Part shown: positions 48,174-60,880 of the stretch, in pieces
How positions within the stretch are numbered: the stretch's first letter is position 1
Layout of the letters: every line of letters starts with the position of its first letter
Origin: Cardiocondyla obscurior
Lineage: Eukaryota > Arthropoda > Insecta > Hymenoptera > Formicidae
Direction of reading: 5' to 3'
NCBI RefSeq assembly: GCF_019399895.1
Contig: NC_091874.1
Coordinates: 622,501-686,500 of the forward strand
DNA: 64,000 nt
Notes under the pieces: generated by a model
The model's input: only the letters and a program-made list of their open reading frames with translations
Database searches by the model: none
Told to the model about the DNA's origin: nothing
Program-made: the position numbers and the translations under genes

Positions 48174-50133
48174 GTAAGTACACGCTTGCAATTGTAACAA
48201 TGCGATAACATTTATCATTCTGTCGGTTTATTCTTTTCCTCATAAACGATTAGCTGTTATTAATGGATATCGAATGACTAGCGTGATTTAAAACTACTTG
48301 CATCAGAGAGATATATGTTTATGTAACTAATAAATCAATTATCTTTATTTATATAACTTTTAAACGATAATTTGAAATGTCACATCAGAACACTTCAAGT
48401 CTTTCTTATCTTATATTTTTATCTCTCTTTCTCTTGTATTAAAGATAATAATGAATGATTTGCATTTTTATATGATTTTATAATACATTAACTTAATTAT
48501 CGGAATGATAATCGTCGCAAGATATGAACAATAGATAAGTGGCTTCAATATTATAAGTAGGGGCCCCTGGTAGGAAAATCTTGCCTTGCGAAAAATCGAA
48601 TTCTTTCTGAATCAATGTGCGAATGTAATAATTATGATACGCGTCCTCGGATTTAGGAAATTGAAAGGAATTAAAGAAACGGTTGCAAAAGTACGCGATG
48701 GTAAGCTTGTGACTGACATCGAAAAAATAGGAGTCCTTGAAAAATCTCGGTTTACTATCGCCAGATCCTCGCACTTGAGCTCCCACGTTATATTCTCGTG
48801 CTTCTTCTTCTCGACGGCGGTTTCTACGCGTAGTATAGGCAGCAATTCTGGCGGAAATTGTTTGGGTTCTCGGTAGAGATACCGATGCAAAGTCAATTTT
48901 CCGATTCAGCGCAGCTTCTCATCGGCAGTATTGCCTGGTACCTTTTAAGTCGCTCGTAGATAAGAGTCCTTCAGTCTGCAAAGACTGTTTTAGTTGATCG
49001 TAAATCTTGGAGCTAAACGGACGACCGAAATAAACGTACCTTGTACGTATATACATACATCTTTGCTTTATTCTCTCGGCGAAACTTTCCACCTTTGCTT
49101 CAGCGCATTTAAATAAAAACTTTTATCCGGCTCATTCGATTACAGGAAAGTGAAAATCGATGCGGAACGATAAACGTCTTAGTAAAGGAAAATTTTCGCG
49201 TAGATGTTCTAAACGCGACACGGTCACTGCGCGTTTAGAACATTTACTTCTGAAATATATACGATGTGCAAAGCACAAAGGAGATCGAATTCGCGATGAA
49301 AACAAAAAAGGTTTTTGTTATCCAGCACGAAAGCTCTGCTCCTTCGGTTTTCGGTCGAGCGTGGCACGCAACTTGATGTCGTTCGTATGCAACTAATTGC
49401 AAACGTCACTCGCACGCACTAATTAATTGTCGCTCGCACAGTCTCACACAATCGGTCTAACCGGTTGGATTTAAATAAAATCTCGTCAAATTCCGCTCGA
49501 TTACATAATGTTTCGCAATAATTCTTTATACATATACGAACTTAGGATCGCTGTGCTGCGGTTTCCAGCGCATTTCTTACCTATGCCCGTTCGCTTCGAT
49601 CAGAAAATTCGCGAAACGATTGATAGCAACGTAGTTGAACTTGTCAGAAGACTATACAGAATAGCGAAAGAACGATCAGGTGCATTATCCTAAAATGAAA
49701 AACTATGAAAGTTTTCTCATTATTGTAAACTGTATTACAAGTTTGCTTATTTTTCACTTCTCATTTATCTCTCAGGTATATTATACGACACACACCGCTA
49801 TAATGGTAAAAATAATAAAGCGATATCTCAGTTGAATGTAGAATCAATTTTCCTTTAAAGAAAGAAAATATTAACTGATATGAGAACGAAAATGAAAGAT
49901 ATTCTTTAAGGAGATCTTTAATGCGAAATAATGATTGAATTTTTAAATTAACCCAGAATGTGGTTAAAAAAAAAAAAATAATTTTTTTAAATAATTTTTT
50001 TGAAATTTTATTGTGCGTTTTGTAATCTTTATTAAATATAAAGTTTATAAGTAAATATTTATTACAAGTATAGAAATTAAAAAGCATAATTTTTATGTAT
50101 AATGACCAGTGTATATAAATTTTTTTTTTTTTT
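48174..50133. other. Region between the receptor exon and carboxylesterase 1
   Basis: No intact gene recognised. Two overlapping minus-strand frames at 48493-48896 are both unusually protein-like (one begins YLYREPKQFPPELLPILRVE, the other contains GAPTYNIEATYLLF) and could be pieces of a frameshifted old gene, but no family is identified. The rest is AT-rich with T tracts. Confidence 0.4.
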
Positions 50134-53100
50134 TTATAATTTATGTTTCATATTCTTCCAATCGCTGCGATGTTCTCCTTTACGAATAAATTCCATTCGA
50201 GGTTCGATATCAATATTTAAATAATCGTACACATCACCACGTTTTAATGGAGCCCATTTGATTGGAGTTAAATCTGTAATAGCAGGCGTTGGATCTCTGC
50301 AAATTAAATACAGATAAATATTAATATATAATTACAAAATTTTCTTAATGATTCGGAAAATATTAATTATACCCTGTTTTGGCAAAATCTGTCCACATTT
50401 GCGTTAAGTAATCTATTACTTTAAAGTCTTCCGAATTAAAGTCAGGTGGTGGTACATTATTTTCTTTCATCATATAAGGATAAAATAAATAAAATATGTC
50501 CTCGCCATGAGACACTCCTATAAAGTAATTATATAATCGGTTAATTTTAAAAATAAAATTTTTATTCTAAAACAATGACTAATGTTCGGTACGGTTTTTA
50601 ATTTTTTATAATACTGTATGTAGCTCAGGCTAGCTTATTAACGTTGAAATATAATACAGATGTATTAATATTGTTTAGAAAGCTTTATGAGATTCTAAAT
50701 AGAATAATACGTTACCTGGAAGCGTAACTCCAAATATTTTCTTTGCGATATAAGAGTCAGAATCATATGAAAATTTGTATAAATATGTTGGCGCGTCATC
50801 GGAATTTATTTGAACATCGGCCACTTCCATGTTACCGCGATAAAACAGAGCATCGCCAAGAAAATCAGCATAATTCATTAGAGTTTCTTCCGATATAGCT
50901 TTATCACGAAAATATAAAAATCGTAATTCTTCGACTGTGATCGGTATCTTTGGTAATGTAGCTAAAAGTCTAGGCGTTATAGTACTCTTAAAATCGGAAT
51001 CAACTTTTTCAAGAGCTTCTTTGCTTATATCTGAAACAATAAAAAAATTTTTTTCTTATTTTCTAAGATTACACAAAGCGTTCGCGTGAATATTATTTTT
51101 GAACAAAATAATAATTTTAATGCATGAAATTCTTTGATCATTCGCGATTGATAAAAAATCGTGACTCGTTAACAATTTAATTTAGCATTAGTCACGAAAT
51201 ATTGGTTTAATACCGATAGTACACATACGACGTACAACAGACGCGCATAATATCAATTTGTATTCTCAGCAGACTGCATAGGTTACGTAGTATGAAAAGT
51301 CATACGCTACAGCTGCTAGAAATATATTTAGCAAATGCGTATGCAAATGCACTTACGCCCGAAGAGGTTGTTGCATATGAAAAAAGACCCTTCGCAACTG
51401 GTATTTCCTAAAAGAAATGGCACTTTAACTCCGCGATGCATTAACGTGAGTGGGTGTTCCGGAAAGAATGGATCTGGTGATTCGTAATCTAAAGTAGGCG
51501 TAAATATTACAATTTGGTTCAGAGGATCCTGAAAAAGGTTAAATATAAATTAACGAAAATATTTCATACCACCTGTTTTGTAATCGACTGCATTAGGGTG
51601 AAATATAATTTCACAAAATATTGAGATACTTACTGTTTCTTTGGTAAAGTGTTTATATGTAGTTTCGACGAGTTTTTTCGCGTCAATTGTTTTAAGAAAT
51701 TCGTAGGCAGCTTTAGGATCTGATGTAGTTCTCCCAAGTTTTTTGGCAAGTTGAAAACTTTTGTTCGTCGCTTCGTTTGTCCACTCATTGTCAGTAAAGG
51801 CCCACGGATTCGTGGCGACGCCACTTTGCGATATCGCTTTATGAAATAAACCTGTATAATGCAATCAAGTTTAATTTAGAACAAATTAATTAATCGTTAG
51901 AAACTTTTTGCTATTACTTTTTTTTTTTTTTTTGATTGACTATCTTAGTCATTACTGTTTTAATCATTTTAAAATTTAATGCTGGAAAAAAATGGCTGAT
52001 ATAAATTTTTTAATATTAATTTTTAAAAACTCTGCTTATTTATATCATTGTACATATGTACAAAAAGTATTCAGTACCTGTAGCTAACGGAGACAGAGTT
52101 AAATAATGAACGATAGCTCCACCAGCACTTTCACCAAAGATCGTGACGTTTTTTGGGTCACCACCAAATTGTGATATATTTCTCTGAACCCATCGTAATG
52201 CCATAACCACATCCTTTAGACCTTGATTACCTGTTGCCACTTTATCATTGAGATTCAAGAAGCCTAAAATAATGCATCTTTTACTCACAAATTCGGTTAT
52301 TTAAAATTCATGGTTATTATACTGAAAACAAAAATCGTATGCGAGTGTTCAACATATTTGTATCGAACTATTATGCAACGTACCGAGAGCTCCTAATCTG
52401 TAATTTAACGTAACGAGTACTACGTCCTTCCGAACAATAAAGTCAGGGCCATATATAGCAGCATCACCGGATCCCACGGAGAAACCGCCTCCGTGTATCC
52501 AAACCATAACTGCACGTTTTTTAATAATGTCTGGAGTATATACATTAAGATAGAGGCAATCTTCATCGCCTACCATTTTTTTTATCATTATATCAAATTG
52601 AACAGACATATTTCCATGTTTCGAGGCATCCTTGCCGCCAAGCCATGGTTCCGACGGTACCGGGTCCTGCAAATATATATCTTTTATTTAAAAATTATTC
52701 ACGCTTACAAATACAGGGTAACCAGGATGTTTTTTGAAAAATTATTTCAGACAAAAAGGTACTTATTTTTCAATGGACGATATGAATCTGTAATATAAAA
52801 TTGGGGTTTCAATTTAAGTAATTGAAAATAATCTTTGCGTGACCATGAAACGATTATTCAAGGTTAAACCAATGATATGTCAATGAATATCATTTCCTTT
52901 CCCCCTCGAAATCGTGACGTATCTGTCTGAAACATTTTTTCGTATGTCTTTTGGTCTTTAAAAAAATTAACTGTATAAATTAAAATGGGCCACCTTGTGC
53001 ACATATGAAGAGCAAATAAATTTTCAATACAAGATGCTTGACGTTAATTCTTTAAGGAAGTTGTATGCATCTCGTTAACATGGTGAGGTGGCAAATTATG

Positions 53101-53932
53101 AGAGAGCACAAAGTTCATAATTACGTGCAAACAAAGTTATATAATAAACTGCGTTTAACATTTTATTTGATATGTCAACGACTTTTATAGGAAATTATTT
53201 AATACTATCTTTTCTCGCGTACTCGCGTGTACATGCGAATTGCGAAAATGTCAAGTAAAATTTTTGCATAAGTGATATTTTTCTTATGGTCCACACGCGC
53301 TTTAAACCAGACATCGAAAGATCTACGGAATAAAACTTGAACAGTAAATGAATCGGCTAGTCACAGGCGAACTCGGAAATGGTAGATTAGCTTGAAAAGA
53401 ACATTTGACCGTGATTGATCGATTTACCGCTTAAGTTTTACTGTATGTGCTTTTTTTTTATACATTTTAGTTACACGAATCTTAAAATAAAAAGATTGAC
53501 TTGCAGTTGAATTAAATTAATGTATCTTTTCGAATCACGTTAGAAATTTATCGTCGCAGTTCAACGCTAAAAGAAATTACATAATGACATTACAATAATA
53601 AAAAAACTTGAAAGTTTCTCTAAAATATATTCGATGATTATAATTAATTTAAAATTTTTTATGCAAATTACGATATGATAGAAAACTAAAAGTAGACTTT
53701 TTAAAGATTCGATAACAGAAAATTTAGTTTGATTTAGATTAAAATTATGCACGTATACTGAACGTTTTTATAGCGATAGAATGTTATTCACCTTGAATCT
53801 GAGTTCGCCAACAGGCGGTTTAGCGTATGGTATTCCTCGGAAGGCGACGTAGCGATCGCCATAGACAGTTTCCTCAACTATGCCGATTAATCTTCCTTCG
53901 CGCACGTATACGTCCACTCGGTTGTTGTCCAT
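50134..53932 (-). CDS. Carboxylesterase 1 (alpha-esterase-like, FE4/E4 type)
   Basis: Serine hydrolase cleaving carboxylic esters; this cytosolic alpha-esterase branch works in detoxification and dietary ester hydrolysis. Eight exons: 53932-53792, 52666-52384, 52263-52078, 51851-51634, 51528-51357, 51030-50716, 50517-50373 and 50296-50134; product 540 residues. No signal peptide (starts MDNNRVDVYVREGRLIG), then YVAFRGIPYAKPPVGELRF. EDCLYLNV is at 82-89 and the oxyanion hole HGGGF at 105-109. The catalytic triad is Ser187 (GESAGG), Glu322 (in GNTSCEG) and His442 (GVSHGED). All three are present, so it should be active. Intron 1 (1.1 kb) is longer than in its two neighbours, and exon 4 is nine bases longer, marking it as the most divergent of the array. 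Confidence 0.92.
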
Positions 53933-54399
53933 GGCGGATAGTGAAAGAACGACGAAAGAGCTACGTTAACGAACCGGTTGGTCTGCTGCTCGTACGCGAC
54001 TGTATGCGAAAACGATTATGCAACCGTACATATCTCCATGTAGCGTCACGTAGAGGCGTTATGCAATGACTTGATTGAATCTCTACGCAGGAAGAGTGGG
54101 AATTAAATAACCAACAATTGCTGATTCGCGTTTAAGATATTGTTATCAGTTTACCGGCTAACTTTAACACGTCAATGACGTATTAGATAATATGTAGAAA
54201 CAAACATACATATACGTTATCTCATTTACGACAGTTATAAATTATTTTTTATGTTAAAATAATTGCAAGTTAATGATAAATTAAATAATGATAGGTATAA
54301 AAATATAGAACAAAAGATACTGGGAAAAAAAACATCTAAAATTTAATGTCGCTTATAAGTATTATAGTATCATATATGTATAATATAATGCACAGAACA
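53933..54399. other. Intergenic spacer and promoter of carboxylesterase 1
   Basis: Contains a CG-richer stretch (53935-54070) just upstream of the carboxylesterase 1 start, then AT-rich sequence. No TATA box in a convincing position was seen. Confidence 0.5.
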
Positions 54400-57015
54400 T
54401 TATAATTCTTTTTGGTAACTCTCCCAATCCCAACGTTGCTTCCCCTTATGAAGAATTTTCATTTCTGGGTTTATATTAATATTTAAATAATTATAGTTTT
54501 CGTTTTCTGGCCCGTCTAATGATTGCCATAAATTTGTAGCAGGCGTTGGATTTCTAAAAATAAATTTGATATAATTAGTAACGTACGTAAAAATCTTTTA
54601 AAGTAAAAAAAATAGTTTTATACCCTGTTTTAGCAAAGTCTGTCCACATTTGTGTGAAATAAGTCATTACTTTGTAATCATTTGAACCAGGTTTGGGTAG
54701 CGGTAGGTTCAATTTTGATGCACTTTCTGCCGTAAATAGAAAACTTAAATCTTCTCCGTGGGACACTCCTGAAACAAAGAATATCAATAAATTAATTTCA
54801 GAAATGCAAAATAATTCTTTCAAACGTACACTTTTTTAAGGTTTATATTTTTAAATATTAATTTGCTTTGTAGACAATATGAACAAACCTACTCACAATT
54901 ATTATAAATCGAACAGAGTTACGCAATGGCTTTTTAAATTAAAGAAATGTATTTATTTATTTATTGTATGTTCATTAATTGGTGATACTATACCTGGAAG
55001 TTTAACCTCCATCAATTTTTTCATAATCGGTACTTCGCTCTCATAATCGAACTTATACAAATATGTTGATTTATAATATCCAGCAGATTTTTGTTTTTGA
55101 ACCGTATCTATTATACCACGCATGAAAAACTCGTCTCCTATAAAATCTGCATAATTTATTAGAGTTTCTTCTGACACTGTCTTGTCCCCAAAATATAAAG
55201 ATCTCAGTTTCTCAACGGTGATTCCTATTTCAGGTAACTTATCCAAAATGTTTGGTATTATTGCTTTCTTAAAATCGGTGTTTACCTTCTTCAAGTGCTC
55301 GTGACTTACGTCTGAAATAATATTAAAGACGTGATTATATAGATTTTAACTTGACAAACTATTTTAGGTCAAACAAGTAATATTTTACAACAGCTGTTCG
55401 CTAAGAAGTAATTGACTTATTTTAGTATTTAGAAAAGACAAAAGCGAAACAATGAGACTCAACAATTAAATGCATCGAAATATACTTGAGTATTACCTCC
55501 GAAAAAATTGCCACTTATAAGAAACAGTCCCTCGTTACGAGTAAATCCTATAAGCAAGGGCACTTTAATTCCACGAGATACATATTCTTTCGGATGTTTA
55601 GGGAAAAATGGATTTTTTGACTTGTAATCGAGAGTAGGTGTGAAACACAGAGCAAAACTCAATTTCTCCTAAAACGGATGTTAAAATTTGAATAAAAGTA
55701 TTTTAAAATATTAGCCAACAATAGATTGAAACACTCACTTCTTCTGTAGCAAGAGGCGTTTGACAAACCTCTATAAGTTTTCTTGCATCAATTTTTTTTA
55801 AAAACTCATAAGCGACTTTTGGGTCCACTGTTACCTTCCCAAGTTTTTTGGCAAGTCGAAAACTCGTATTTGTTTCATTACTCCGTTCGCTGAAGGCCCA
55901 CGGATTTATAATAACACCACTTTGTACGATTACTTTGTGGAATAAACCTACAATATAAGAAAAATTATTCATAAACAGAAAAATTTATTAGGTTTATTAA
56001 TGTAGATATTTTTTTATTTTTTTGTTTAAATATTTAAAATGCTATTTTCAAATTTAATAATTTTTTTTTATTATTAATTATTTCTTTTTACAATTACGAT
56101 AGTTTAATTAAATTTAATTTAATTAAATTAAACTATTGTTTAACAAAAATGATCTAAAAGTTAATTTTTATCGTTAAAGAGTCTGTAAGTATTAAATCAT
56201 AGCTTTTACCTTCCGCTAATGGAGACAAAGTAAGACTATGTACAATAGCTCCTCCAGCACTTTCTCCAAAAATAGTAATGTTGTTTGAGTCTCCACCAAA
56301 CTCTGATATATTTTTTTTAACCCATTTCAACGCCATAACCACGTCCTTTAGACCTTGATTGCCCGTTGCCACTTCATCGTCGAGATTTAAAAAACCTAAA
56401 TTCATTTATATTTGTTTAAAAAATTTATTTTATACATATATGTTCAATTTTAATTAATAATTAAAAATGCCAAACATAAGCACTTAGAAAACATATATCG
56501 AAAAAATAAAAAAGCGTACCTAAAGGGCCTAATCTATAATTTAAAGTAACCAATACTACGTCCTTTGGGACGATATAATCGGGACCGTATATAGAGGCAT
56601 CACCAGATCCTTCGAGAAAGCCTCCACCATGTACCCACACCATTACCGAACGTTTTTCTGAAGGTTCGATTTTCGTTGTAAACACATTTAAGTAGAGGCA
56701 ATCTTCATCGCCTATAATTTCACCCGATGCAAGGTTGGGTTGGACAGCAGGATTTCCGTATTTCGAAGCGTCTCTTTCGCCGGTCCATGCTTCAGCTGGC
56801 ACCGGATCCTGAATATAAAAAGTTACATTGAAAAATAGCGCGCGCGTGGTTTGTTCTAGTGTTAATTAATTTGTTATTACCTTGAATCTAAGCTCGCCAA
56901 TTGGAGGTTTTGCATACGGTATTCCGCGAAAAGCGATGTAACGAACATTGTTGTATCCGTCTACAATTATACCAGTCAAATTTCCTTCAGCCACGCGTAC
57001 TTTTATTTTACTCAT
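54400..57015 (-). CDS. Carboxylesterase 2 (alpha-esterase-like)
   Basis: Second gene of the array. Exons 57015-56881, 56808-56520, 56395-56210, 55947-55739, 55668-55497, 55311-54994, 54768-54624 and 54553-54400; product 535 residues. It starts MSKIKVRVAEGNLTGI with no signal peptide. Oxyanion HGGGF is at 105-109 and the triad is Ser187 (GESAGG), Glu319 (GFTRNEG) and His440 (GVSHGED), all intact. Intron positions and phases (0, 1, 1, 0, 1, 1, 2) are identical to those of the genes on both sides. Exon lengths match carboxylesterase 3 exactly except for the last, so these two arose by the more recent duplication. About 470 bases separate its stop from the start of carboxylesterase 1. Confidence 0.92.
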
Positions 57016-58302
57016 GATAGATATGCTGTAAAAGGAATTAAATTTTGTTTGTTTTCTAATATCGTACGTATTTACGATAGTTTTAAATTAATTACAATAT
57101 TTAAGATAAGATACGAATATTATTTACTTTAGCCGTAAAAGTATAGAAAAAAAATTTTTAGTGCTATGCCTATGCTATCGCACAAGTAGTATCTTATTAT
57201 AAAGTTAAGTATTTTTCTTCGTATTACCTTCTTTCGATTGAAGTTTCCAGCGTTTCTTTCCAAACAACCGATCCGCTTATCGTCGAGCTCTAAAATAGAC
57301 TGATTAGATTTCCGGTGGCATGACGTGCTTAAATATCTTCAACAAGCTGTATATATATACACGTACATTGTGATCAATTGAGAAAGTACGTTATCAAATG
57401 TTCGATGTAAACAGTTCTTCATAATTTTTTTTTATCACTACAGTTTTACAGCGCTTAAATTATGTTGTCACTCATGCGTATTTTTTTATTTTTGAATGTT
57501 TGATTGAAATTTCGTATGATAAGAATTAAAAATATAATCAAACCGAAAATAATATATTATCTCAGATCTCATAGGTAACATACTTACCTTAATAAATATC
57601 TTACTCGAATATTCTCTAAGTAGCAAAGTGACCTTAAAAGACAATAACGTCTATAGACGTCATTATGTTGTCTTTTAACGTTACTCTGCTACTTGGGTTA
57701 TTGTCAAAATTAAACTTATAAATAGATCCAACTGTTTAAGCTCCTATACACTCAAATAGTTAATCAATAGAATCTAATTGTTATAAAATTATTTTATCAT
57801 TTACTTTGAAAGACATTTCTTGACTTTCTATATTACTGGGTTTTTTTTTTAACATATCTGTATCTTTGCTAAAGGAAAAAAATGTTATTTTATATTAATT
57901 GTTATCTAATTAAGATAATGATATTTACATAAAGATAATTACATTTACAAAACTTGCAAAATTTTTATGGATAATAATTTAGTTACGATTGTTCTAATCC
58001 CGTAGGACTTGGGTTTTGAAAATTTTTGATTTATTCTAACTTTTTTATTTTATTAACAATACATATATTGCTTTTGTAATTAAAAATTTATATTATTATT
58101 TATATATAAAGTAAAAAATATAGTAAAGTTAATGTATGTATATGAATATAACAAGTAGATAAAAATATTTTGTAATTTTTTTAGAGTATACAATAAGTTA
58201 GTACACTATAATATATTAAAAGTAAAAATTATATTAAAAGAAAATTAATGTTAATATACACACTTTCTAAAATGATTGGAAATTAAGATTTTAACAGATA
58301 AA
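57016..58302. other. Spacer between carboxylesterases 2 and 3, with a hairpin
   Basis: AT-rich spacer of 1.3 kb. It contains the 5' flank of carboxylesterase 2 and a compact inverted repeat at 57618-57694. No coding sequence was recognised. Confidence 0.6.
57618..57694. repeat. 77-base near-perfect hairpin with no loop
   Basis: AAGTAGCAAAGTGACCTTAA... pairs with its complement ending ...CTGCTACTT around a 12-base palindrome CGTCTATAGACG (57648-57659). A few mismatches and a short offset occur in the stem. It could be a miniature foldback element or a small-RNA hairpin; no flanking duplication was established. Confidence 0.65.
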
Positions 58303-60880
58303 TCAGTACGATTTCTTTTTGTAACTCTCCCAATCCCAACGTTCTTTTCCTTTGCAAAAGATTTTCATTTCTGGGTTTATATTAATATTTAAATAATTAT
58401 AATTTTCGTTTTCTGGCCCGTTTAATGGTTGCCATAAATTTGTTGCAGGCGTTGGATTTCTAAAAATAAATTTGATATAATTAATAACGTACGTAAAAAT
58501 CTTTTAAAGTAAAAAAATAGTTTTATACCCTGTTTTAGCAAAGTCTGTCCACATTTGCGTGAGATAATTTATTATTTTGTGATCATTTGAAGTTGGTTTG
58601 GGTGGCAAGTTCAGTTTTTCTTTCACTATTTCTGGTAAATATAAGTAACCTAATTCTTCTGTGTGACACACTCCTGTAAAGCATTATATTATTACACGTG
58701 TTAATTAATTTGAAAACTACATATCTACTAATTATTTCTATTTAACATAATTTAAATTTTTTATAATATTTTTTACGTTGAAAATTTGAAACTTTTAATA
58801 TTTCTAAATATTTATTTACGTTATAAAACAAAATTTATTTAGTATTTTTTTAGTTTTTTTTAATTAACCAAAATCATGCGTTAATTGTGCGTAAATATTA
58901 AAAACGATAATGTTTCGAGATATTAAATAATTATTTGTATTTTTCAATCTAAGAAATTAGATACATGACTATATTAATCAAATAGTAACAATACACCTGG
59001 AAGTCCCACTTCCAAAACAGCTCTCATAGGAGAAGTTTTGCTCTCATAGTTAAACTGATAGAAATATGTCGACTTGTGGAAACCAGCAGATTTTTGTTTT
59101 TGAACCGTATCTATTATACCACGCACGAAAAACTCATCTCCAAAAAAATCCGCATAATTGGTCAGAGTTTCCTCTGATACTTTCTTGTTCCCAAAATACA
59201 AAGTTTTCAGTTCCTCAACAGTAATTCCTATTTCAGGTAATGTTGACAATACACTTGATAATATGGTTTTCTTAAAATCAGCATTTACTTGTTCAAGCTC
59301 TTCCTTGGTTCTATCTAAAATAATTCAAAAGACGTGATTATTAATAACATAATTATAATAAATGAAGTAAATTTGTAATGTTCCCGTATTACCTCCAAAA
59401 AAGTTACTACGTATAAGAAACACCCCTTCGTTACGAGTAAATCCTAAAATAAAAGGCAATTGAATTCCGCGAGATATATGCTCCTTTAGATGTTTCGGAA
59501 AAAATGGATTCGATGATTCATAATCCAAAGTAGGTGTGAAGCAAAGAGTAATACTCATTTTCTCCTAATAATGTTAAAAATAATAATATCATATATATTT
59601 AATTTTTTTTTATATTGTATACTTTTATATAAATTTTTTTATATTTAATCAATTGAACACTTTAAAATAGAAGTAAATAAAATATTGAAATACTCACTTC
59701 TTCCGTATTAAGAGGTGTTTGTGAAACCTCTACAAGTTTCTTTGCATCAATCGTTTTTAGAAACTCATATGCGATTTTCGGATCTGACGTTGTCTTTCCA
59801 AGTTTTTTGGCTAGACGAAAGCTTGTATTTGTCTCTTTGCTCCATTCGCTGAGGGCCCATGGATTCATGATAACTCCACTTTGTGCAATTATTTTGTGGA
59901 ATAAACCTGGCGTAAAATAAAGTTGTAATTAAACTATTTTAATTTTCTCACATTAATAGTAAATTTATAATTTATACCTTTAGCCAATGGAGATAAAGCT
60001 AGACAGTGTGTAATAGATCCGCCAGCACTTTCACCAAAAATAGTGACATTTTCTGGATCTCCACCAAACACTGCTATATTATTTTTAACCCATTTTAACG
60101 CCATAATAACGTCCTTTAGCCCTTGATTACCCGTTGCCACTTTATCATTGAGGTTTAAAAAACCTAAAACCATGATTGTATTGATCTATTCTTGAAAAAG
60201 ATAACGTTTGAGTGAGTAATATGCAAGAAATATGCATTGAAATAATAAATAACTTACCGAGAGGGCCTAATCTATAATTTAGAGTAACTAATACTACGTT
60301 TTTTGCCACGAGATAATCGGGACCGTACCATATAGCATCACCGGAACCCATAAAATACCCGCCACCGTGTATCCACACCATTACTGCACATTTCTTTGAA
60401 GGTTCGATTTTCGTGGTGTATACATTTAAATAGAGACAATCTTCGTCGCCTATAACTTCGCGTGTTAAAAGATTAATTTGTACAGCATTATTTCCGTATT
60501 TCGTTGCATCTCTATCGCCAGACCATTTTTCAGCTGGTAAAGGATCCTAAATGTAAAAAAGAAAATTACATAATTTTTAATAAGAAAGATGAAAGAAAGA
60601 GGTGAAGACATACATATATTTTTTAATGAGGTTGTAAAGAATAAATAATTCTTTTTTTTTCTAGTTTTCTCAATTATTTTTTTCTAAAATTTTGTAATTT
60701 ATTTTTGTGATAAATTTGAATATTTAAAGAAAATTTTATACTTACTTTAAATCTTAGTTCGCCAACTGGCGGCTTGGCATATGGTATTCCTCGAAAAGCA
60801 ATGTAACGAATATTATAATGGCCATCTACCACTGTACCGATTAGTCCTCCTTCGTTTACACGTACTTTTATTTCACTCAT
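58303..60880 (-). CDS. Carboxylesterase 3 (alpha-esterase-like)
   Basis: Third gene of the array. Exons 60880-60746, 60546-60258, 60163-59978, 59906-59698, 59564-59393, 59314-58997, 58673-58529 and 58459-58303; product 536 residues, starting MSEIKVRVNEGGLIGTV with no signal peptide. Oxyanion motif is HGGGY rather than HGGGF. The triad is Ser187 (GESAGG), Glu319 (GFTRNEG) and His440, the last in an altered context, GVCHTEEL in place of GVSHGED. The enzyme should still be active, but the pocket beside the histidine differs. The C-terminus ends KKKSY through a changed stop region (TGA in place of the TAA of its neighbour). It is closest to carboxylesterase 2. Confidence 0.92.

Noticed and set aside
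52493..52798. 101-codon plus-strand frame
   Set aside because: Antisense of carboxylesterase 1 exon 2.
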